Assembly (NCBI GenBank): GCA_900660155.1 | Contig: CABFPE010000774.1 | Span: 210,614-274,613 of the forward strand | DNA: 64,000 nt | Origin: Hofstenia miamia | Taxonomy: Eukaryota > Xenacoelomorpha > Acoela > Hofsteniidae | Direction: 5' to 3' | Part shown: one piece after another, positions 1 through 12,059 of the stretch | Position numbering within the stretch: the first letter of the stretch is position 1 | How the letters are laid out: every line of letters begins with the position of its first letter | Program-made: the position numbers and the translations under genes | Notes under the pieces: generated by a model | What the model saw: the letters and a program-made list of their open reading frames with translations, nothing else | Told to the model about the DNA's origin: nothing | The model's database searches: none

Positions 1-23
1 ATATATATATATATATATATATA
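1..23. repeat. (AT)n microsatellite
   Basis: Perfect AT dinucleotide run at the window edge; its true length is unknown because the window cuts it. Confidence 0.95.
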
Positions 24-528
24 AATTATATGAATAACATTGTTTTATGTGGATCTTCATGATTCTCTGGTGCAATAATCAAGGCTTAAAGTAAGCCGAC
101 TAATTTTTTATTCTATTGTATTGGTTTTTGATATTATGTAAACAGAAATATTATCTTGTGAGGAATTATTTAGCAAATCTAACATTTTTTTTGCATATCT
201 CTTTTACAAAAGATGAAATCAAAAATTAATGCATTCAATCAAGATATCATTCAAATGACATTCTTTTCTATGATCTATTAATGTAGCAATTCAGATTTCG
301 CCAATGTCACAAATAGTTTGTAGCGATGTACTAACATTCAATATTTCTACGAAATTAGCGAACAAATGTCAATAAATTAAGAGACAGGAAGCAGAAAATT
401 TAAACAATCTTCTGTTTAATTAGTACTCTATTATGCTTTAATTCACGGGAGTTGTCCATGTTTTCTACAACAATTGGAAAAAAATTATAAATTCTACTGA
501 CTATATGAGAAAGTTAACAAATGCAGTA
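24..528. other. Non-coding AT-rich DNA
   Basis: No coding-like frame, motif or terminal repeat was seen; the sequence is ordinary AT-rich spacer leading into an (AT)n run at about 528-549. Confidence 0.6.
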
Positions 529-548
529 TATATATATATATATATATA

Positions 549-815
549 TCTCCCGCTAAATGCTTTTAGAAGCCTCATCTTGAACGCGTTTCCAAACATA
601 AATCTGTGAAATCTTACAGGGTAGTGTCTCTTTAATTTGCCTACTTCCATGGTAAATATATTTAAGTTCGAATGAATAGTGCGGCAGTAATGGCTAAAAA
701 ATAGGTTTTATGGGGAAAAAGTGCGATTCCTGCTAAATGCCTTAGAAATTTCGGACCGTTGTGAGCCAAATGTAAAGTTTTTGCATTTCCCATATCAAAA
801 TCAGGAAATATATAC
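549..815 (+). repeat. (AT)n-anchored interspersed repeat, copy 1
   Basis: Starts directly after an (AT)n run and ends just before another one at 824-850. It aligns along its length with 7507-7765: shared blocks include CCGCTAA near the start, CAAACATAAA, GAAATYTT, ATATATTTAAGTT, AGTAATGGC and TAAATGCYTTAGRAATTTCG. The word GCTAAATGC occurs twice in this copy, near its start (about 555) and near its end (about 733), each followed by a TTAGAA-like string, so the unit carries degenerate terminal direct repeats. It has no convincing open frame, tRNA-like head or LINE tail, so the class (SINE, MITE or other) is unresolved. Confidence 0.6.
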
Positions 816-854
<39 letters not shown>

Positions 855-2791
855 ATTTGGTTTTCCCAAAAATATTTGCATTGCTCATTAGAAATAGAGA
901 TCAATTTCTTAATTAGGAATTTCAAATTCATGAAAACAGTCCAGAGCCCTTTCTCATAATAATAGTAATCGTAGACGGCTATGCTTTTAGACATTCAAAG
1001 TCCTGTAGACTTAACTTATTTTTAATCTAGCTCTTGTCAATATTATATATATATATATATAGGTAGAAAAGAAAATTCAAAATTTAAAGTTAGAACAAAT
1101 TCATGCAAAATCTGATCATGTCAAGAGTTAACCGCTAGGGAGTTGAACACGTGATTTCTTTTATTCAATTTATCTGAAATAAATTTATTTCCACCATGCA
1201 TCATGTTTATTTTATGTTCAATGGTTATGCAATATGACAACTAAGTTAGCTAACTAAGCTAATACGTTTTTGCCATTAACTGCGGTAAATTTATAATTCT
1301 CAAATTCTTTCTATCACTTTTAAATTTTAATTACTTATTTGAGAAAGCAATTAAAAAATTACTCAAATACAATACTATTAATGCACCTGTTTCAATTTCA
1401 ATGACATGCAATTCTATCCAAATTGTATGATCTTTCATACGAAGATTGAATTTTTTGGAACTGTGCTAAACATAATTGCAATGATTTTGATAATTATAAT
1501 TCGATGATTATATTGAATGTGAATTCAGGAATTTATGGCTGTTTCCATCTGTTTTCAATTTTCATACCAGAAAAAGCCTTATTTTCTTTTCAAAGTTGTC
1601 TTGGACAAAGTTAGTGATAGATTAATAAAGGTTACTACTTAAACTATGAAAATTGTGTTTCAGAAAAATACTATTCGAAACCAGTGATCTATTATTACTG
1701 AGTAAATGCGTATGTAAGATGCAAAATTTGAACTTCGAAATATGTAGTTACATTACGTCCTATTTATGATACAAACAGTTATTTAACCCATCCTTCCTTT
1801 TAGGTTTTCTTTTTTAGTTGATCTATTTTTGTAATTGTATTTAACTTTATGGAATTCACAGCATGTAGGCAGAATTTTATGAGGGGAAACATCTGGTTAT
1901 AATAGAATCGACTTAGCTATAATAAGGATTTGCTTTTGAAGACTGCGCGCCTGCTGTAGACAGAAAAATATGATGGTCCTCTAGACATAAATGTCATTTT
2001 CAAATTGCAATAATATTCATTGGAAAGCGTTCGATGAGTAGCTACCCTGCCTCCTACCTCAAGACATAGTTTCTTAATCTCATATGACATAAATTGAGAA
2101 ACTTTCAATTCAAGAAATATGCGCAAGAAACAAAAGTTATTTTTCAAATTACCTTTGTTTATATGAATTCTATTTAAAATGTTGCGAAACACATTTGGTC
2201 TACTCTTGATTCATTCTGTATTTTAAAATTTTGTGACATTTAAAATTGGCCTAATCAGTAAATTTTTGTTGCGGTCTTCCATATTAGTTTTATCAAAAAT
2301 ACAAAATAATTTCTTCTATGAGTGGAAATATGGTCTGATATTTAGGGTGATTTTTTCTGAATTTGTACCAAAATATGCATGTAGTTAAAATAATATTTAC
2401 TTTGTTTTTTTTGTTTCTGCCTTCAGTAAAACGAAATATGTAAGTGTTCCCAAAATTACTTTGCGTACTGTATATATATACAGAAAAATGATGAAATATA
2501 TTCAGATTAAAAATGATCAAAGAACATTTTCTTCAACTGAAAACTTAAAAATTATCTTTAAGGAGATATATTTGATGTCTTTTAAATAAGCTATTTATCA
2601 GAGGAGCTATAAGCATTATATAAATTTGGTCACTTTTCTTTTTCCTTGTTTTAAAACTGTTAGGCGTCTGTTTCCAGGATCATCTAGAGAAATATAATCA
2701 AAAATATTTATTCCAGTTACTTTACCCCATAATGCGCTCGATATAATAAATAATATCAAGTAATTGAAATAATAAACTAATTGGTAATATA
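816..2791. other. Non-coding AT-rich DNA with microsatellites
   Basis: Contains (AT)n runs at 824-850 and 1044-1060 and an ATATATATA tract near 2470. Small open frames on the minus strand (for example 1917-2192 and 2293-2520) have low complexity and no recognisable domain. Nothing else could be supported. Confidence 0.5.
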
Positions 2792-2797
2792 CAGTCA

Positions 2798-2821
2798 AGG
2801 TTCATATTAATGCGACATGAA
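2798..2821 (+). repeat. Left terminal inverted repeat of Tc1 element
   Basis: Pairs with 4056-4079 over 24 bp with one mismatch (GACATGAA here, GACGTGAA in the complement of the other arm). Confidence 0.9.
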
Positions 2822-2959
2822 TAAGTTTTCATTCACGATTTCTTTACATTTTCATTGTGTTTACGTACAATTTGGCGGTAAAATAGGCAAATAAAAATTA
2901 CATAAAGACAGACACGTCTATTTGGAATATCATAGGCAACCTTGAATAACAGTATCACT

Positions 2960-3974
2960 ATGAAACCGCAGAGTAGTGATCAAAAGAGGAAATATACAAT
3001 TATGGTCCATAAAGACATCAATTTGGCGGTATCCCTGGAGAAAAGCCAAAACAGCCAGTATTCTTGGTGTACACAGATCGACTTTGCATCGTAGATTAAA
3101 GTTGTATAATTCTGGACATGGGTTGCGTCGCAGAGGCCCGAGGAAGAAATGGACGGTGGGAGACAAATATCGCCTTATCACACTCATGAAAAGAAATTGA
3201 ACTTATGGTTCAAAAAAACTGCTATTGTCTTTCAATAAGACACATCCAGACCTCATAACTATAAAGAGAAAGATCAAGAAGCTGCCCTTAGTATTCAGAA
3301 AACCAAAAAAATTAATATTGTCCGAGAAGTCAACAAAAAAATCCGCGTTTGATGGTGCAGACAAAGGGTTAAGAAGCCCCAGATTCGTGGAATAACTTGG
3401 TTTATAGCATGAAAGCATGGTTGCTTATGATGCTTCTAGTAAAATTGGGGATAAAAAGATCTGGAGATACCCTAAAGAAAAGTTTGGACCACTGCATTGT
3501 AGTTGTAAAAAGAATAAAAACAGCAACAAAATTCAGCTGATGGTTTGGGGTGAAAGAACACTTGTTCCTGTCCAGGGCAAAATTACTGGGGATTCGTATG
3601 CAAGCCTACTTGATGATCAACTCCCCCAGCTTCTATCCAGGCTTGCTGACAGAAATTCTCTTGTTTTTCAACAGGATAATGCACCCGTTCATGGTACACA
3701 GGCTGTCAAGAACTCATTGGCTAGTTTGAACATCATCCCCGCCCCATGGCCTCCTCAAAGTCCTGACCTAAACATAATCGAGAATGTGTGGAAGCGAATT
3801 AAACAGGAAATAAATAAGTCTAATGCTGAAATTCGAAGCAGAGACGACCTTTTGGAACACATTCTGAAAGCATGGTTGGAGATCGATAATGATTTTATCA
3901 GGAAACTGTATGAGTCGATTCCCAAAAGACTCAAAGAGGTTATTAGGATGAAAGGGATGACTTCCAAGTACTGA
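2960..3974 (+). pseudogene. Tc1-type transposase pseudogene
   Basis: The N-terminus is best read from ATG 2960 (MKPQSSDQKRK...). After a frameshift near 3040 the frame becomes that of 2976-3974, which carries a helix-turn-helix (ASILGVHRSTLHRRLKL) and a basic GLRRRGPRKKWT stretch. The catalytic half begins with YDASSKI, where the usual D-E-S has D-A-S. It then has QQDNAPVHG (second Asp, codon 3675) and SPDLNIIENVW (Glu, codon 3780). The last two acidic residues are separated by 34 residues, the Tc1-type DD34E spacing. Three in-frame stops lie at 3198, 3393 and 3405. Total length about 338 codons is normal for the family. Few lesions and readable TIRs suggest a moderately young copy. The family is secure; activity is excluded. 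Confidence 0.92.
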
Positions 3975-4055
3975 TATGTTTCTTTCCCCCAATGTGTTTT
4001 ATTATTTCTTATGTAAATTCACTTTTTTCTTTTGCTACTAGTGGTTTTCATTTTG

Positions 4056-4079
4056 TTCACGTCGCATTAATATGAACCT
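4056..4079 (-). repeat. Right terminal inverted repeat of Tc1 element
   Basis: Reverse complement of the left arm at 2798-2821 with one mismatch; the bases outside it are truncated relative to the left end. Confidence 0.88.
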
Positions 4080-4082
4080 CTA

Positions 4083-7000
4083 ATCAACCGATTGTAATAG
4101 TTAAGATCTTTATTTGAAAACCATTTTCAGCAACGGCCATGAAGAAATTTTAGTTTATTTAAATCTATTTTAACACTATATCCAATTTATAATACTACCA
4201 TACGTCATTGTTGAAAGAATAAATGTCTTGTACAAAAGGATTTCTACTTGTTGATGAGTATTTCTTTTAATAGATCTTACGAGATAACAGAAAAGTTATT
4301 TGCAGCGAGAAATATAATTTTCAAAATGAAGAGTCCATGAAAGCTTACTATTTATCATAATGTCAAGATCTTTGATAGGTTCAGAGTATTTGAGATCAAC
4401 ACTGTTTAATGTAAATTGTGAATTGGTTACAAAGATTTGTAATTTCACATCTGTTTATTGCCGTCTAGTTGCAGATACTAGCAATTTCAATATCGAGCGC
4501 AATTGGAGATTTATTGCAAATCTTGTCATCATCAGCGTACAATAGTAAAGATGAAGTTAAGCAGTGAGGCAATTTAAGAATCTATACAAGCCCATTTAAA
4601 CAACGTTGACAATTGTAGTCAATGATGATAATCAATTACTTTTATGCAAAGAATGATTATTCAGTTGCGACTAAGAATACTGACTTGGCCAAAAACTGGA
4701 GGCTTGGATTGACAAAATGTCATAGACAATAGTTTTTGGATGTTTTTAATGTACCTATATATTAATAGAATGATATTGATGAAGTAAAATAATGTATTTC
4801 TAGGAGATATTTGTTGAAACATCAGCTGGATGAACTTCTCAAATTTTGGTAGTTATGGCAAATGAAAATTTCTTTTTTGCTAGTACTGAACTGGTAAATC
4901 AAAAAATTCATCCAACCACACAATAATTCAAATGTTTCCTTCCACTCTCTTTCTTACAACGTTATGTCGCTTTCCCTAATATGTACAAGTCCCCCATCTA
5001 TTTTGCAAAGAATTTTCTTATAAATATGGTTCTCATCTTTATACCCGAAAAAATTAGGTGACAAAAATCTTGCCAATATATTTTGCAATGATATATTGAT
5101 ATTAAACAGAATTGAGAATTCAGATGAATCTTGAAAGAAATATCCAATGCACAAAGCCGTTTTGGTACTCTCCTTTGGGAAACATAAGCTATGTTTTGCG
5201 CCTTTTCATAATTTATCAAACTTTGCTGCTTACATTTAAAGAACTTTAAAAATAGCTCCTTTAATACGCTTTGGGGTTTTCGACTTAAGCATTCAATACC
5301 ATCATTCCATGGAATGTGATAAAAGTTTATTCTAAGTCTAAGGCCTCAATAGCAATATAATATATGGCGAGCACTTTAGATTTACAAGCAAAACCATTTT
5401 AGTCATGCCTCTCCCTAATAATATTTTTGAATTTTTTGCAATAAACTGCAAAATGCTGTCAATATTTTTTCGAAAATTTTCAACCTTTTTGGAATCTTTT
5501 GGTATACATTTTGGCAAAAATTTGCATCAATCGAATTAAATTTCTGACAAAAAACCAACTTTTGCTTTAAAACAGCTTGATTATTAAGAACCAAACTGTT
5601 ATTAACCGCAATAATGGGCTAACACAGGATTCTATATAGCCATTTGCTTACACATTGAATTGGAATAATTTGTGATAAAACCGCAAATCTATATGATGGC
5701 AATAGGTTTTTGCGTTTATATTACTGTGAAATAGGAAAGTTCATTTAGCTTAATGTTTAAGTATTCGCTTGTAAGATTTTAACATTAAAAAATTATCATG
5801 AATAAATTATTTTGAATATTCATTGTAGTTGTATAATATAATTTCTAAAAATTACAAATTTGATTAAAGGTTTTGCAATATTACTTTTTTTTTAGATTTT
5901 GTAAGAAACATATATATGAACATCCAGAAATGCAAAAACCGGTGCTGCCTAATTTCTACAAGAAAGGTTGTAGGCAGAGTTTGCGCGAGGTTTTGTTATT
6001 GGGTATTTCTGAGAAGCCTAATTCTTAAAATGGGTCTAAAATTCATAGGTCAAGATATTGAAATTTATATATATATATATACATACATACATACATACAT
6101 ACATATTGAACGTCATTTCTAAAAAAAATTTACCTCAAGCAAAATAATGTTTCATAATGTACACCAAAGCTATTAATTGATAAATTGATTGACTAACTCT
6201 AGCGCTAAACGGAACATTCAACATATGTATGTTGTGTAATTTCATTATTTCTTATTGATTTATCTGAAGTAGCGGTTTTTTACAAAATATTGTCATAAAA
6301 TCCATAATCCAAAAAATTTTAACCTCAAAATTTCAAAATGAATGCATTTTACTAAGCACAATTGCAATTCATCTTCAAATTTTAGAAGACAAGAAAAAAT
6401 AATATTATTTATTTAAAATGAATTTCGTATTTTTAAAATTCAGTTGAAAATTGTGTTAAGCCTCTATCCAGTGTACTCCCGCTTATAGTCTGATAATGCT
6501 ATCCACACTTCTAGTTCAGAGCCAAGGAAATGTGTCAAGGCTCTTTTGATATTCATCTTGATATTCACTGCACTTCAAACCTGATCCAGCTTCTACAATA
6601 TGCCTAATTATTATCATTGATTATCTTGGTCCGAATTACTGGATTGTATCGTTTTATAGCAATGACTACTTATCCTTGGAACATATTCTAAATCCTATTC
6701 TAAAATTTGAGTTCTTGGGTTGCATTGCATATATACATTTTTGTTGCTTTTTAAATGTTCAGAAGTTCCTGAAGCTAAGATTTACCAGATACCAAGTCAG
6801 AGTAATTTTAACCCAAACTCATCATGGGTATTCTATTGACAAAATCATTATATTCATTGCACAATCCACTAGCATCGGGAGGGCTGCGAGTCATCAGACA
6901 GAGACTCAGTAGGTTTATTCCAACAATCTGTTGCAATTGATTAAGATAGGGGAGAAATTTCAAATTTTTAAGAATTCACAGAGAACAGCATTGCAGCTAA

Positions 7001-7438
7001 GAGCGACCAGTTGGCTAGCTACCCCCCTATCATTGCAAAATACACCTATTTGGAAATCTTAAAAATCCAAATCATCTAATTTTTAGAAATGGTTAAGATT
7101 GTGTCATTTTTAAAATTTCTGAATGTTGTAGAATTTCTTAAATACATCGACTATATTACATGATTCCTTTGTATTTGTTACTATTTATTATTAATTATAC
7201 TATTCGTGTTGTCTCAGCTGGTTTTCTCGCCTTTTCCCAGAGGCTAATATTATTGTATCCAAATTTCCTCGTTAGAGCATTTACCATATTCCAAACATTT
7301 ACACAGATGCTATAAATTGCGATTTATCTGAATCTAATTGTGTCATAAATAAAGCATGCAGAAGTCGCAATTTGTGCTTAGACAAAATTTTTTAAAAAAT
7401 ATGCCATATATTGAATATATTTATGCAAAATGTAAATA

Positions 7439-7440
<2 letters not shown>
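4083..7440. other. Non-coding AT-rich DNA
   Basis: No recognisable gene. It holds a compound (AT)n/(ACAT)n microsatellite at 6065-6104. Short open frames at 4360-4545, 5916-6122 and 6676-6912 have no domain, no splice context and no compositional contrast with the surroundings. Confidence 0.5.
6065..6104. repeat. Compound (AT)n-(ACAT)n microsatellite
   Basis: An AT run passes into at least five ACAT tetranucleotide units. Confidence 0.9.

Positions 7441-7442
<2 letters not shown>

Positions 7443-7469
<27 letters not shown>
7443..7469. repeat. (AT)n microsatellite
   Basis: Near-perfect AT run lying about 40 bp before copy 2 of the interspersed repeat, mirroring the arrangement at copy 1. Confidence 0.9.
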
Positions 7470-7472
<3 letters not shown>

Positions 7473-7506
7473 TTAATTAGTTAATTATTTATTTATTTAT
7501 ATATAT

Positions 7507-7765
7507 ATCTTCCGCTAAGCGCAGATTAAAGTTTTTAAATTCACCACGTCTTCAAACATAAAGTCTTGAAATTTTGTTGAGTGGTGTTTCTTTATACTAC
7601 GTACCTGAATGCTTGATATATTTAAGTTGGAGTCAAAAAGGTAGAAGTAATGGCAAAATACGTATTTTTAGAAAAATTCGCAATTTCGCTAAATGCTTTA
7701 GGAATTTCGTACAGTCTTCCCCAAGTGACTGCATTTCAGTCTACTTAATACAACTTGGCAAAAGA
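7507..7765 (+). repeat. (AT)n-anchored interspersed repeat, copy 2
   Basis: Diverged relative of 549-815 in the same orientation. It starts after ATATATATC with TTCCGCTAA and keeps CAAACATAAA, ATATATTTAAGTT, AGTAATGGC and GCTAAATGCTTTAGGAATTTCG. By eye the two copies share roughly two thirds of positions. The open frame 7574-7819 across it is not conserved in copy 1, so it is not considered coding. Confidence 0.6.
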
Positions 7766-8323
7766 GATTATGTACATGAATTATACTGCTTGAGAAAACC
7801 CTTGCAATATAAAGTCTAAAACACAAGGTTGTTCATAAATACCAGTAAGCATTTTCAAGGTGTATTTATTTTAATGTATTTGAACGTCATTTACTGGAGC
7901 GAAGCCTCACTGTGTTTTACAAATTAATATTGATTGTCTGACCAATCACTCGTTCCATCAATAAATTCCAAATGAATTTTATATTAAATGAACTCTATTG
8001 AGTCTACCTGTCAATCGATTCGAAAGTTGGTATTAAACATAAAAAACACCCAGCCCTCATTAGCACTGTTATTTCAAAGCCGGCCAACTACAAAAAACTT
8101 CTTTGCAACTACTTTTAAAAGTAATAAAGAAAAGATTATAAAATCATTCGGTATTGATCCTTTTATTCCAAAGCAAAGTGCTAGAATTTCCTTTGATTTC
8201 ATAAATAATTGATATCCCATAGTAAATCGATGCAAGAATATCGTCTCAATCAACAGCTGTTACCTGAAATGCTCGTTTTATTCAAATTTTACAACTGTAA
8301 AGTTTTCCAAGTGTACTGGGTAA

Positions 8324-8348
8324 ACTCCATGTACATTATACATGGAGT
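8324..8348. repeat. Perfect 10-bp inverted repeat, 5-nt loop
   Basis: ACTCCATGTA, five bases, then TACATGGAGT. No poly-T follows, so this is a hairpin of unknown role. Confidence 0.7.
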
Positions 8349-8536
8349 AGGTATACTAACTGTTAGCATTCCAATAATTTTAACTATTTTCTTAGTTTGA
8401 TTCGATTTACCTTGAAGATGTGTATGCTTGCTTGCACATAATACATGTATGTATTAGCATTTAATTTCGAATAATTCGTTTCAGAATCTTTTTTGAATTT
8501 CACCTCCATTTTCATTTTATAATGCCATTACAGTAG

Positions 8537-8552
8537 CTGTGCTTTAGCACAG
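8537..8552. repeat. Perfect short palindrome
   Basis: CTGTGCT, TT, AGCACAG: two 7-bp arms around two bases. Confidence 0.7.
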
Positions 8553-8884
8553 ACCTACCAATGCTCCAGATTTCTGCAGATCTCCTGCCCTCATTATAAA
8601 ATATCCGATTTTTCAAATTCTTTCACTTTTAAATAAATGTTTGCAATATGTTTTAAATTACAATTTGTAAACGTTGGTTTCAATGAATTTCTCTTATAGT
8701 ATTTTTGTGATAGCAACAACAGACACATATGAATGTCGTACCTTGTATCTGTTGATTAGTGATATATTTTTACATTTGCCGGAGTTAATTTTCATAGAAG
8801 TGAAATTTTAATATTTAGTAAAAAATGCATGTAGTAGTTGCACTTGGATTTCTATGCAATCCTTAAAGCCCCCGCTTTTGCACT

Positions 8885-9062
8885 TATTAATTTCCCCATT
8901 TATCCAACTGGTGTTGGCAGCTATGGCAACACGAGGGTTGGAACAAGTCACGATTTTTCCTGACCCGACTGAACCGGGAAGTTTTTTCTCAATCGGCTGT
9001 AACCGGCCTGTCAGCCGGTCCATTTTCCAGAATTTTGACCGGTTCTGACCGGCGCTCAGAAA
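8885..9062. repeat. GC-rich island with CCGG-core repeats
   Basis: In an AT-rich setting this stretch carries repeated CCGG-centred words: GAACCGGGAAG, GTAACCGGCCTG, CAGCCGGTCC, GACCGGTTCTGACCGGCGC. An imperfect inverted repeat (CCAACTGGTGTTG against CAACACGAGGGTTGG) sits at its left edge. Similar words recur near 22160-22265 and 28945-28965. Subterminal arrays of short GC motifs are typical of hAT and some MITE families, but no target duplication was found here. The open frames on both strands across it look incidental. Confidence 0.4.
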
Positions 9063-10700
9063 TTGATATTGATGACAAGATGGGGACACTTTCTTAACGT
9101 TAAGGGAAAAGATACAACAATTTAATGGTTAAGAAAATATATTCTCAAATTGGATTATTTTGCAAGGTATGCAACCCATACGTACAGATTAAGAGTCTAG
9201 ATAAGTTTGTTAAGTCTTGCTTCTTTCAAAACTACAATTGCCTTAATAGCATTTCTTTTTAAAAGAGTACGATTTTCATTAACAAAATGTCCTGCCGAGA
9301 AGACTTTGAGCTGGTATAACGAATACTTTGAGGACAATTCGGCCGAGATGCGGAAATTGGAATGATTTCGATTTCCATAACTAGGGGCACTCTTTGTATC
9401 AATATTACAACGAATTCAATTGTTAAACTACGTGATATGCATTGTGCAGCACTATACATCAAAATATTAACTGTATCAAAAAACCCTAGCTGGCTGGTGT
9501 GACTGTGTGACTAGTTTATAGACAATGCAACAAAATATCTCTAATGATAAATATACAACTTATTATCATTGTAGACATCATAGTTTCAAATAGTTACGTC
9601 AGTGCTTCTCAAATATATTGCAAGTTCTTATAAGTTTTTTTTAAAAGCATCACTATTTTTAGCTTGGTTTTTAAGGCGTAACATTGGAACTGTTCTCTTT
9701 ATAATAATATGAAGTTATTGACAGTTGGTTATTAAATTTTAATTTGCTTGTAAATTTAGTTATTTTAAAATTTTAAATTGCAATGCAATGCACTAATGAT
9801 ATACAGAATTGATTTTGGACTTTGAAAACAAAGGGGTCAAACAATATACCCTAATGCAAGTCTTTGTATAGAGCCAAACGGTTTATTTTCTAATTACAGA
9901 AACAATTTTTAAATAGTCTTATAAGAACTTAATGTTTAAGTTGGTAACAGTATCATGGGATAGCTTTAAAGACATTCATGAACAATCATTGGAAATGTTG
10001 AATTACAGATTTCAAATAAAATTGTAATCGAAGCCGAAGTCCACCCATTAGCTAATTGGTCAAAAACCGAATTCAATTCGTGTTTCACACTATCAACCGT
10101 ACGATTCTTTTTTCCAATTTGTATTTGATATGTACCCTAAAATCCTAAAGGCCATATCAGACTTCGATCCAATTACATGTAAGTATATGAAATAGATGTT
10201 TAAATCAAATGTTATTTCAGCATATGGGCATATTTAGACCGTATTATAAATGCTAAAAGTAAAGAATTTATGAAATTAACTTTCTACTTTCGGTTATCTT
10301 GAGAAAAATATTTCATTAGAACACGATTAAAAATTCATAAGAATTCTTCACTTTTCCACTTTGAAGAAAATTTCCCAATGAAGTATTCCATTTCTATTAC
10401 AACTCAAAGAGTCATTGCAGCCAGAAATATTAATGAATTTAGCTCCAAGTCACACTGTATTTGCTCAATAGCAAATGCACGTATTCAGATACTTTGAGCA
10501 TCAAATAAATCATTCCATTGTCCTCAAGCAAAGATTTGATTATGGTTATTCTCTAAAAGCTTTCCGCGTAGATGTTTAAAGAGGTCAAAATTTCGCTTCA
10601 GTTTCTTCTTGTAATCGGAAATTACGATTATTTTCCAAATCATTCATTGCTCAATACTTGATAGAATGTACGTTTAGAAGTAACCTGCATATGGGAATAC
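9063..10700. other. Non-coding AT-rich DNA
   Basis: No coding or repeat signal was recognised. The bases GGGAATAC at 10693-10700 are the left target duplication of the next element. Confidence 0.5.
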
Positions 10701-11062
10701 CAGACTTGTCAACGAGACGATATTTCCTAGCTCGGCTCGTTTAAATTTTGTGTAAGTTCGGCTCAGCTCGGCTCGGCTCGCCACATAAAATATTTGAATG
10801 ACACTCGTATTTTTTTAAAAATATTGTGCTCAAAGAATTTTTTTACATAGCTCTTCCTATTATTTAATAAACATTTCTTAAATAAGATTATAGGAAAGGC
10901 ACACTGACTGCAAAAAATAAAAAAAATCTCCATAATCAAATTAACAAGCAGATCTATAAACTTGCTTTGCCTAAAATAGGCTCGTTTTGGGCTCGTTGTA
11001 TATCAAATACTGTGCTCAAGCTCTGCTCGGCTCGTTAGAAGCTCGGCTCGTTGACAAGTCCG
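10701..11062 (+). mobile_element. Non-autonomous hAT-type element, CGAGC-array family, copy 1
   Basis: The left end reads CAGACTTGTCAACGAG and the reverse complement of the right end reads CGGACTTGTCAACGAG, so the terminal inverted repeats are about 16 bp with one mismatch. The 8-bp flanks are GGGAATAC (10693-10700) and GGAAATAC (11063-11070), 7 of 8 identical. A CAG-like terminus plus an 8-bp duplication is the hAT hallmark. Both subterminal regions carry arrays of GCTCGG/CCGAGC words, plausible transposase-binding repeats. The 362-bp interior has no coding capacity, so it would depend on a transposase supplied in trans. The same family recurs in inverted orientation at 28158-28659. Confidence 0.85.
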
Positions 11063-12059
11063 GGAAATACCTCTACCAATGATTATCAATATCGTTTTAG
11101 CAAAGTATATTTAACTTATCCTTATTTAAATTTTAAAAGTTCAATAGTTCATTGTGGTTGTAGATCGGTTATTTACAATTGAATTACATAAAAGCCTAGA
11201 TACAGTTAAGGAGATGCGCTAAGTTTAAATTATTTATTAATTTTAAGAAATAATTGATTCCCTTGATTTAACGAACTAAGCAGTTGTTTGTGATTATATA
11301 CATAAATAGATTGTGCTCACTAAAATTTAACTACCACAATTTTTTGTAAACAAAATTAATTTCAACTTACATTTAATCTAATATTTTTGATATTTTCAAC
11401 TGTTTATGGAAACGACTAAATTCGCGTCAGTCTCATGGGAACTGTATACACTCATGATTCATTTTATCTTTATTGCAACTCTTCCATTAATGAAATATAT
11501 ATTTTGTAAGCAAACATTGAAGTAAGCCAAGGATAAGCATGCATTTCAAATTCTCCTAAACGAAACCTATCGGAACCTTTGATGGATTTCTTAATATTTT
11601 ATATTAGCTTATTTTATAAATGAAAATGTTATTGTAATGAACTATGCCCACCAAAATTGATCAAGGTATGTCATTGACATGTATTGGATATCTAGATATT
11701 TTACATTGATCTACCTCAAATAAAGCATGATAAGCCCAAATTCTTACATTTGCTTGCGGATGACCTAGACCGCAAACTCACTTCTAGATATTTGTTGAAT
11801 TGCTCTAATTTTTTTGTTAAACGCACATACAACCATGTATATAAATAGACATTATCCCACTGAAAACTTAAATGAAATCTATATCAATTGTTCACCGAAT
11901 AATTATACTTTTCCCGGATGCGTGGGACTTTTTTAAAATATAAATTTGATTTTATGACGAGTTAATGATGGATACAAAATGTTGTCGTTGAAAAGCAGGT
12001 GTGCACAATTAGCACTATCAATTTGGGTCTTATTATTGGAAATTGAATACAATAATATA
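11063..12059. other. Non-coding AT-rich DNA
   Basis: Nothing recognised apart from the right target duplication of the hAT element at 11063-11070. Confidence 0.5.

Larger units (their letters stand above)
2792..4080 (+). mobile_element. Tc1/mariner-type DNA transposon, near full length, inactive
   Basis: Length (about 1.29 kb), TA flanks and terminal inverted repeats fit the Tc1 group. The left end after the TA at 2790-2791 reads CAGTCAAGG. A 24-bp arm at 2798-2821 (AGGTTCATATTAATGCGACA and four more bases) is matched in reverse at 4056-4079 with one mismatch. The outermost bases of the right end are eroded: CAGTCAAGG is reduced to GAGG next to a TA at 4081-4082. The transposase gene fills the middle on the plus strand. 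No nested insertion is seen. Tc1 elements cut and paste into TA dinucleotides; this copy cannot encode a full enzyme. Confidence 0.9.
7766..8884. other. Non-coding AT-rich DNA with two short palindromes
   Basis: Contains perfect hairpins at 8324-8348 and 8537-8552 (listed separately). No gene recognised; the open frames at 7988-8400 show no domain. Confidence 0.5.

Noticed and set aside
7988-8400. Adjacent small frames as a gene
   Set aside because: Different frames, no motif, and a hairpin rather than splice signals between them.
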